NCBI GenBank assembly: GCA_002305725.1
Contig: DBQM01000028.1
Location: forward strand, 1 to 13,887
Direction: 5' to 3'
Source: Ruminococcus sp. UBA1394
GTDB taxonomy: Bacteria; Bacillota; Clostridia; Oscillospirales; Ruminococcaceae
Length of the DNA: 13,887 nucleotides
The notes beneath the pieces were generated by a model that saw only the letters and a list, made by a program, of their open reading frames with translations, was not told the DNA's origin and searched no databases. Positions 5,880 through 10,887 of the stretch are shown in pieces. The translations under genes and the position numbers were made by a program. The first letter of the stretch is position 1, and the number at the start of each line of letters is the position of its first letter.

Positions 5880-7010
5880 TCACTCCGTTATTGATTTAAG
5901 GGCTTTGGAAAGTGATTTTCCCACAAGCTCTCCGGCATATTGTACCTGTTCAAGGGTATTTCCGTGTGTTCCCACTTCAATCAGGAGACTGCCTGTTGTA
6001 AGATCCTGGTTGTATTTTCTGTAATCAAAAAGAACCGGACGTGCAAGATTTTCATAATCCGACGCCATCTGCTGCTGGAGAAGTGACGCAAACCGGAAAT
6101 TCTGCATATAGTCCGGCATATCCATTGTTCCGTCGTCACACCCGGAAATTATCATAACCTGAGCCGACTTTTTTCCGTCAATTTCCACAGTCGGCTGCAT
6201 AATGCTTTCGTTTGTACCTATGGCGTCACGGTGTATGTCCAGAACCACCTTTATCGATGGATATTCTTCAAGTATCTTCTTTACAGTTTCGGCACTCCTT
6301 TCATAAGAACCGTTATAGGACGGGTAATCATGGATAGTTGTGTCATGGATATATCCGATACCGGATTTTTTCAGTTCTTCGCATATTTCATCTCCCACAG
6401 ACACCGTGTTATATCGGCTGTCCGTTGTCCTGTAGTTAAAGGACGGGTCAAAATATTCTCTTACATAAGGCTCAAAGCTTTCGGTTGTGTGAGTGTGCAT
6501 AATAAGTACCTGCGGTTCACCGTTAAGGTCTATCCTGAATTCCGGTTCAAGCCGGCTTTCCTCCAGCAGTACACCATTTGAAATGTCAGTTTCGTTTCTC
6601 ACCTGACCTCCGCCGTCAAGTGAAAAATACTTTGAACCGCTGTATCTTCCGAAAGAACTTGCGTAAACTGTATTTTCCTCTGAAACGTTCCACTCATCCG
6701 GATAAGGCCTGGCACCCTCTTCTGCAGTATTATCTTCATCATCATTTTCGGACACTTCCGCACTCCAGCCGAAACCTTCTGAAATAACCTCCTCCTCTCC
6801 CTGAAAGCTCTGAATATTGAAACCCGGTGGTTCTCCTGTATACCAGTCCGGTTCTTCCTCAAAACCAACTCTGATACCGCCTATTTTCTCAGCAATTCCG
6901 GTAATTACCGGCGCTGCCTTGACTCCGATGCCTGCGGCAAAGGGCAGTATAACTGCCGCAGCAAAAATACCCGCTTTTTTCAATCCCCTGCGCCTTCTGC
7001 GTCGTCTCAT
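5880..7010 (-). CDS. spoIIP: Stage II sporulation protein P (peptidoglycan amidase/endopeptidase)
   Basis: A SpoIIP homologue of 376 residues. In Bacillus subtilis SpoIIP works with SpoIID and SpoIIM in the mother-cell membrane, cutting peptidoglycan stem peptides to drive engulfment of the forespore. An Arg-rich N-terminus (2-8) and a membrane anchor (about 13-32) are followed by a low-complexity acidic linker (70-110). The conserved catalytic region follows: VLIMHTHTTESF (168-179; His172, His174, Glu177), VVLDIHRDAIG (255-265), and LLIEVGTHGNTLEQ (342-355; Glu345). The length is close to that of the Bacillus protein (about 400). The start has GGGAGG four bases upstream. A CATATTTT at 7059-7066 on the minus strand resembles a sigma-E -10 box, but I see no good -35 at the right distance. 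A small membrane-protein gene follows directly. Confidence 0.93.
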   Translation of the reverse strand: MRRRRRRRGLKKAGIFAAAVILPFAAGIGVKAAPVITGIAEKIGGIRVGFEEEPDWYTGEPPGFNIQSFQGEEEVISEGFGWSAEVSENDDEDNTAEEGARPYPDEWNVSEENTVYASSFGRYSGSKYFSLDGGGQVRNETDISNGVLLEESRLEPEFRIDLNGEPQVLIMHTHTTESFEPYVREYFDPSFNYRTTDSRYNTVSVGDEICEELKKSGIGYIHDTTIHDYPSYNGSYERSAETVKKILEEYPSIKVVLDIHRDAIGTNESIMQPTVEIDGKKSAQVMIISGCDDGTMDMPDYMQNFRFASLLQQQMASDYENLARPVLFDYRKYNQDLTTGSLLIEVGTHGNTLEQVQYAGELVGKSLSKALKSITE

Positions 7011-7077
7011 TTAACCTCCCGCCTTTACTATTGGTAATTTACTTTTATTATATTCAGAAAAATATGGCGTTATTCCG

Positions 7078-7106
7078 TCATATTGATAAGCTGACGAAAG
7101 TATAAT
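7078..7106 (+). promoter_or_regulatory. Weak candidate promoter toward the deacetylase gene
   Basis: TATAAT at 7101-7106 is preceded at 17 bp by TCATAT (7078-7083), a poor sigma-A -35. TCATATT at 7078-7084 instead matches the sigma-E -35 consensus, with AGTATAAT only partly matching its -10. If real it would read through the palindromic element into the deacetylase gene. The remaining sequence from 7011 to 7184 is AT-rich with two modest inverted repeats (GGCAAG/CTTGCC at 7128-7144 and TGCCAT/ATGGCA at 7155-7183). Confidence 0.25.
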
Positions 7107-7184
7107 AATAACAGATTCTATAGATGAGGCAAGTAAAGCTTGCCGAAATCTGTTTGCCATATTTAGCGGCGAGCAAAATGGCAC

Positions 7185-7382
7185 TTAAGGCAACACCGCA
7201 CAATTAGCAGCTATCGCTTTTGCCGCACATCTGCTTGCAGATTTTCCGTCATATCACACAAAAATTTCTTGCCATACGCCAGTATGCCTGCGAAATTTTT
7301 ATGCAATCCGGGGGGCGACCTTCGCCTGACAAAAAATCCGACTGCGCATCTGTACGATAATAATTATGCGGTATTGCCTTAA
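7185..7382. mobile_element. MITE-like palindromic element, copy 2
   Basis: A 198-bp element has 22-bp terminal inverted repeats with two mismatches (TTAA followed by GGCAAYACCGCAYAATTA), at 7185-7206 and 7361-7382. Imperfect symmetry continues inward (AGATTTTCCGTCA against GGATTTTTTGTCA; AAAAATTTC against GAAATTTTT) to the centre CATAC-gcca-GTATG (7273-7286). No transposase is encoded. The outermost TTAA occurs at both ends and could be target sequence or part of the repeat. The terminal repeats differ entirely from those of the element at 1946-2108, but 26 nt of the centre are identical. It lies just upstream of the deacetylase leader. Confidence 0.75.
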
Positions 7383-7389
7383 AATAGAA

Positions 7390-7434
7390 ATATTGCTCCG
7401 TCAATTTGGTAAGGTTTAATTGGCGGAGCAATAT
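7390..7434 (+). promoter_or_regulatory. Strong leader hairpin before the deacetylase start
   Basis: Positions 7390-7406 pair with 7418-7434 along 17 bp (one G-U pair) around an 11-base loop. The stem ends directly before the AAAGGG ribosome site (7435-7440) of the gene starting at 7451. There is no plus-strand T run, so it is not a normal terminator for that strand. It could be an mRNA-stabilising or regulatory leader structure. Confidence 0.6.
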
Positions 7435-7450
7435 AAAGGGCGTGGATAAT

Positions 7451-8332
7451 GTGTATAAATGTTTCAGATTCAAAAAGCTTATAAGATTGCTTGTATGTGA
7501 CGCAGTAATAATTATGTTTGCTTTTATTATAACTTTTGCCGGACATAACAGGTGGCTGGTGAGCAGTGACAGCGAGGAAAAAATATTTCTGCCGGTTATA
7601 ATGTACCACAGTATAGTTGACGACAGCTCCCGCGTCAGTGATTATTCAGTTACGCCGGAAATAGTTGAGAATGACCTTAAATATCTGAAAGAACACGGCT
7701 ATAACACAGTATTTACAGAGGACGTGATAAATTATGTAAACGGAGGCAGTCTGCCGGAAAATCCGATTATCATAACCGCAGACGACGGCTTTTACAATAA
7801 TGAAGCATATCTTCTTCCGCTGCTTGAAAAATATGATATGAAAGCAGTTATTTCCATTGTAGGGTACTACACCGAGGTTACCGCAGCAGCAGACCCCCAT
7901 GTACCCGAATATTCATATCTTACATGGGACGACATTTCTGAACTGAAAAAATCCGGACGTATTGAAATAGCCAATCATACATACAATATGCATTTTCAGA
8001 AGGGCAGAAAAGGCTGTTCAAGGCTTTCCGGAGAAACCTATGACGAATATGCCGACGCTTTGTTTGAAGATGTAGGACTGTGCCAGACTCTCCTGTCCAT
8101 AAACTGCGGAATCGCTCCGGCTGTTTTTACCTATCCTTTCGGCTGCATATCCAAAGAAAGTATACCTGTTCTAAGAAGTATGGGATTTTCAGCGGCGTTC
8201 AGCTGCTATGAGCGTCCGAATTATATAACCAGGGATCCCGACTGTCTTTTTACCCTTGACCGCTATAACCGTTCCGGACATCTTTCAACTGAACAGTTTA
8301 TGGAAAAGGCGTTAAGTCAGAGTAACACATAA
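7451..8332 (+). CDS. Membrane-anchored polysaccharide deacetylase (NodB domain)
   Basis: A 293-residue carbohydrate esterase family 4 protein, probably removing N-acetyl (or O-acetyl) groups from peptidoglycan or another envelope glycan outside the cell. A basic start and hydrophobic stretch (about 10-30) form an uncleaved anchor or signal peptide. NodB motif 1 is IITADDGFYN (107-116; Asp111 base, Asp112 metal ligand). Motif 2 is ANHTYNMH (174-181; His176 and His181, one residue longer than the common HxxxH). Motif 3 is FTYPFG (226-231). The start is taken as GTG at 7451, 10 nt after AAAGGG; an upstream in-frame TTG at 7406 lies inside the leader hairpin and GTG 7442 is too close to the ribosome site. 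The substrate is not defined by sequence. A 16-bp hairpin ends the unit. Confidence 0.87.
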   Translation: MYKCFRFKKLIRLLVCDAVIIMFAFIITFAGHNRWLVSSDSEEKIFLPVIMYHSIVDDSSRVSDYSVTPEIVENDLKYLKEHGYNTVFTEDVINYVNGGSLPENPIIITADDGFYNNEAYLLPLLEKYDMKAVISIVGYYTEVTAAADPHVPEYSYLTWDDISELKKSGRIEIANHTYNMHFQKGRKGCSRLSGETYDEYADALFEDVGLCQTLLSINCGIAPAVFTYPFGCISKESIPVLRSMGFSAAFSCYERPNYITRDPDCLFTLDRYNRSGHLSTEQFMEKALSQSNT

Positions 8333-8336
8333 ATAA

Positions 8337-8374
8337 ATGATCCTCTGATTTTCGTATTAAAATCAGAGGATCAT
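8337..8374. terminator. Hairpin terminator after the deacetylase gene
   Basis: A perfect 16-bp stem (ATGATCCTCTGATTTT at 8337-8352 with its complement at 8359-8374) closes a six-base loop four bases after the stop codon. No strong T run follows, so it may act by stalling or by protecting the mRNA end. Confidence 0.6.
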
Positions 8375-8404
8375 ATATTGTTGAAAAATATTCAGTCAGA
8401 CAAT

Positions 8405-8436
8405 AAAAAAATCGGACTTCATAAATGAAACCCGAT
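8405..8436 (-). terminator. Terminator of tRNA-Gln
   Basis: On the minus strand ATCGGGTTTCA pairs with TGAAGTCCGAT (11 bp with two G-U pairs) around TTTA, followed by a T tract (plus-strand A run 8405-8410). It shares 19 nt with the tRNA-Arg terminator. Confidence 0.85.
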
Positions 8437-8443
8437 TTGTCAT

Positions 8444-8519
8444 TGGTTGGGGTGGTAGGATTTGAACCCACGGAATGGAGGAGTCAGAGTCCTCTGCCTT
8501 ACCACTTGGCGACACCCCA
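8444..8519 (-). tRNA. tRNA-Gln (anticodon CTG)
   Basis: The minus strand gives a complete cloverleaf. The acceptor TGGGGTG pairs perfectly with CACCCCA. The D arm is GCCAAGTGGTAAGGC, and the anticodon stem GAGGA/TCCTC holds the loop CTCTGAC with CTG at 34-36. The T arm has GGTTCAAATCC. Discriminator A and CCA are encoded. The U1-A72 pair and TGGGG acceptor start are typical of glutamine tRNAs. It reads CAG codons. Confidence 0.95.
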
Positions 8520-8533
8520 GAATCTGATTTTTT

Positions 8534-8563
8534 CAGTCGGGTTTTTAACCCTTTCCTTGACTG
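8534..8563 (-). other. Stem-loop in the tRNA-Gln 5' leader
   Basis: In the primary tRNA-Gln transcript CAGTC pairs with GACTG, and GGGTT pairs with AACCC inside it (plus-strand 8534-8563). It would be removed by RNase P with the leader. It may aid processing or prevent misfolding. Confidence 0.45.
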
Positions 8564-8570
8564 CTTTAAT

Positions 8571-8599
8571 ATTATACCATAAAAAGAAAAGCTTGTCAA
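8571..8599 (-). promoter_or_regulatory. Perfect consensus promoter of tRNA-Gln
   Basis: On the minus strand TTGACA (8594-8599) and TATAAT (8571-8576) are exactly 17 bp apart, with TGG before the -10. Every hexamer base matches consensus. Confidence 0.9.
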
Positions 8600-8639
8600 C
8601 ACTTTTTTTGAACTTTTTTTATTTTTTCTGAATTTTTTA

Positions 8640-8668
8640 TTGTAACAAAACCGGTATGGAATTAATAT
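8640..8668 (+). promoter_or_regulatory. Candidate promoter of the DUF2935 gene
   Basis: TTGTAA (8640-8645) and TAATAT (8663-8668) are 17 bp apart, about 35 bp upstream of the start codon at 8704. Each hexamer matches consensus at about four positions. Confidence 0.45.
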
Positions 8669-8703
8669 TATAAAAGTATACACAGAAAAATCTGGAGGGA
8701 AAT

Positions 8704-9594
8704 ATGCATACTGATAAATTTATATCGGAATCACTTGAACTGCACTTGTTTTTCGGACGTATCATGAAAGAACATTCTTTTTTTCTGAAAGCAGGATTTA
8801 CTCCTGTGAATACCCGATTTTCAGCAAGGTCAGAATTCTTTAAAAATGAGTTTGAAAAACTGCTCAGTAATGCTGTTACGCTCAGTAACGGAATGATATG
8901 TGAAAAGGTGTTGAATTCCGGCGAGATTGTAACAGAATTTACTGCCGCTGCGGAAAGACAGACAGAAAAATTCACAGGTATACGAATAGACAGAAGTATC
9001 ACTGACAGACAGCTTCGGATGAACAGCTGTAACTGCCGCAACAAAATGGATCTGACCCGTCAGATAAGAAATCTGAACCGCCGGTCAATCCGTCTGCTGG
9101 ACGGTCTGATTGCATTAAAAGAGGATATTCTGAACAATGTATTGAATTGCCGGATGTTCACCATGAACTATCCGCTTCTGATTGAACATATACTCAGAGA
9201 GGCAAAGCTATACAGAAAGTATGTTCAGATACTGGAATCAGAGGGGACAATCGGTGTGCAGTCGATGAAAGAGGTTGAGTGTTTCTGGAATCAGATAATG
9301 ATGGAACACGCTCTTTTTATAAGGGGACTGCTTGACCCGTCTGAAACTGAGCTTATACATTCTGCGGATATGTTTGCCGGAACATATGCCTCACTTTTGA
9401 AAAACTGCCGGAATGCAGAGGATAAAACCATGCCGGCAAATGTGACAGCTGAAACAAGAAAGTTCAGAGATTTCAAGGCGGTCGGTACAAAAGGCATTGA
9501 GGACTGCAAAATCCGCTCGCTGATTCTTCCGCTTCTTGCCGACCATGTTCTTCGTGAGGCTAATCATTATCTGCGTATCCTTGAAAGCTGTTAG
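8704..9594 (+). CDS. DUF2935 protein, ferritin-like helical bundle
   Basis: A 296-residue protein of the DUF2935 family (PF11155), an all-helical, ferritin-like duplicated fold of unknown biochemical role. Two halves each carry Glu/Asp-His motifs that look like metal ligands: KEHSFFLKAGF (22-32) and LIEHILREAKLY (159-170) in the first, MMEHALFIRGLLDP (199-212) and LADHVLREANHYL (278-290) in the second. The paired pattern supports a tandem-repeat four-helix architecture with a possible di-metal site. No signal peptide or membrane segment is visible. The start has GGAGGG with a good spacing. It is monocistronic and ends in TAG before a shared hairpin. A role in metal or oxidative-stress handling is inference only. 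Confidence 0.85.
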   Translation: MHTDKFISESLELHLFFGRIMKEHSFFLKAGFTPVNTRFSARSEFFKNEFEKLLSNAVTLSNGMICEKVLNSGEIVTEFTAAAERQTEKFTGIRIDRSITDRQLRMNSCNCRNKMDLTRQIRNLNRRSIRLLDGLIALKEDILNNVLNCRMFTMNYPLLIEHILREAKLYRKYVQILESEGTIGVQSMKEVECFWNQIMMEHALFIRGLLDPSETELIHSADMFAGTYASLLKNCRNAEDKTMPANVTAETRKFRDFKAVGTKGIEDCKIRSLILPLLADHVLREANHYLRILESC

Positions 9595-9603
9595 CAAACT
9601 AAA

Positions 9604-9627
9604 GGGACACCTTTTTTATGGTGTCCC
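9604..9627. terminator. Hairpin between convergent genes
   Basis: GGGACACC (9604-9611) pairs with GGTGTCCC (9620-9627) around an eight-base T-rich loop. It lies in the 54-bp gap between the DUF2935 stop and the HgdB-like stop and could serve both strands, although neither side has a strong T run. Confidence 0.65.
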
Positions 9628-9648
9628 ATTGTTGAATTAATATGCATT

Positions 9649-10869
9649 TTATTTTTTAGCATTCGCCAGCATAAGTTTGATTCTGTTTTCCTGGTTTACC
9701 TTTGTTGCACCCGGGTCGTAGTCTATGGCAACGATATTTGCTCCCGGATATGCCTCCTTGATAACTCTTGACATACCCTTTGCAACAATATGATTAGGCA
9801 GACAGCCGAACGGCTGTGTGCAGATGATATTTTCCGTACCGGTTTCAGCGAGTGCCGCCATTTCAGCAGGGATAAGCCAGCCTTCGCCCATGTTTACGCC
9901 AAGGCTCATGTATTTGTCAGCAAGCTTTCTGATATGCTCAAAATCGTGAGGTGCTTCAAAAACGCCGTGTTCCTCGATAGTTTTAATGACAGTTTTCTGA
10001 ACGCTGTGAATAAAATCATAGCCGATTTTGCTGACAAGCGTCTTTTTGTTTTTGAACTGATAAAGCTTGCTGTCTGCTACGGAACCAGCAAGACAGTACA
10101 TAACAAACTCCATAAGCGCCGGTACTATCGGCTCGCAGCCTTCGGACAGAAGAAATTCCTCAAGGTGATTGTTGGCAAGAGGGGAGTACTTTACATAAAT
10201 TTCTCCCACTATTCCTACACGGATTTTCTTTTCCTTTGTGCGTTCGATTTTAGCAAAATCGTCAAGGATAAGACGGCAGTATTTCTTGCATTTGAGAAAC
10301 TCTCTCTTGTCAAAAACTGTAGTCAGCTTTTGCTGCCATTTTTCCCTTACCTTTTCAGAATCGCCGCTGTGTATCTCATAAGGCTTGCACTGGTTGTAAA
10401 GTGACATCAGCAGGTCGCCGTAGAAAACCGCATAAACTACCTTTATAAGCAATGGCAGAGTAAGGGAAAGACCTGTCCCTTTTTCCAGACCGCTGAGGTT
10501 AAGGGAAATTACCGGAACCTGCGGGAACTCCTTTTTCAACGCCTTTCTCAGCAGGTGAATGTAGTTTGACGCACGGCAGCCGCCGCCTGTCTGAGTGAGC
10601 ATGAGGGCGGTTTTGTTAACGTCGTATTTACCGCTTTTGAGGGCGTTTATGAACTGTCCGATAACAAGCAGCGCCGGATAGCAGGTGTCGTTATGAACGT
10701 TTTTCAGACCCTCGTCAACTACCTCTCTTGTTGAAGTCTGGAGCAGCTCAACATGGTAGCCGTACTTTTTAAGAATATTTATAATAAGCTTGAAATGGAC
10801 AGGCAGCATATCCGGTACAAGAATTGTATAGCTGTCTTTCATTTCATCTTTGAAAACTGGATAATCCAT
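9649..10869 (-). CDS. HgdB-like 2-hydroxyacyl-CoA dehydratase family protein
   Basis: A 406-residue relative of the 2-hydroxyacyl-CoA dehydratase D-component (HgdB/BcrC/FldC, also YjiM and double-cubane-cluster proteins), which carry oxygen-sensitive Fe-S clusters reduced by an ATP-driven activase. Candidate cluster cysteines are Cys63 in HNDTCYPALLVIGQF, Cys98 in TQTGGGCRASNY, and the C-terminal pair in ENIICTQPFGCLPNHIV (about 347-363). The C-terminus reads AIDYDPGATKVNQENRIKLM. The start has AGGAG with a 9-nt spacing. It follows the activase gene by 18 nt, so the two are co-transcribed and presumably partners. In many Clostridia the corresponding region is, to my knowledge, the C-terminal part of one chain of about 1400 residues, so this looks like a split version. 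The substrate is unknown and no CoA-transferase or dehydrogenase lies nearby. Confidence 0.85.
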   Translation of the reverse strand: MDYPVFKDEMKDSYTILVPDMLPVHFKLIINILKKYGYHVELLQTSTREVVDEGLKNVHNDTCYPALLVIGQFINALKSGKYDVNKTALMLTQTGGGCRASNYIHLLRKALKKEFPQVPVISLNLSGLEKGTGLSLTLPLLIKVVYAVFYGDLLMSLYNQCKPYEIHSGDSEKVREKWQQKLTTVFDKREFLKCKKYCRLILDDFAKIERTKEKKIRVGIVGEIYVKYSPLANNHLEEFLLSEGCEPIVPALMEFVMYCLAGSVADSKLYQFKNKKTLVSKIGYDFIHSVQKTVIKTIEEHGVFEAPHDFEHIRKLADKYMSLGVNMGEGWLIPAEMAALAETGTENIICTQPFGCLPNHIVAKGMSRVIKEAYPGANIVAIDYDPGATKVNQENRIKLMLANAKK

Positions 10870-10887
10870 TAATTTTATCTCCTGATT

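Noticed and set aside
7249..7473. Minus-strand 74-codon frame between spoIIP and the deacetylase gene
   Set aside because: It covers the palindromic element and the leader hairpin and has no ribosome site or family features.
8425..8631. Plus-strand 68-codon frame containing GFEPTEWRSQSPLPYHLATP
   Set aside because: Antisense reading of tRNA-Gln, again a recurrent false ORF.
9790..10404. Plus-strand 204-codon frame antisense to the HgdB-like gene
   Set aside because: The sense frame has intact family motifs; the antisense frame has none and no start signals.
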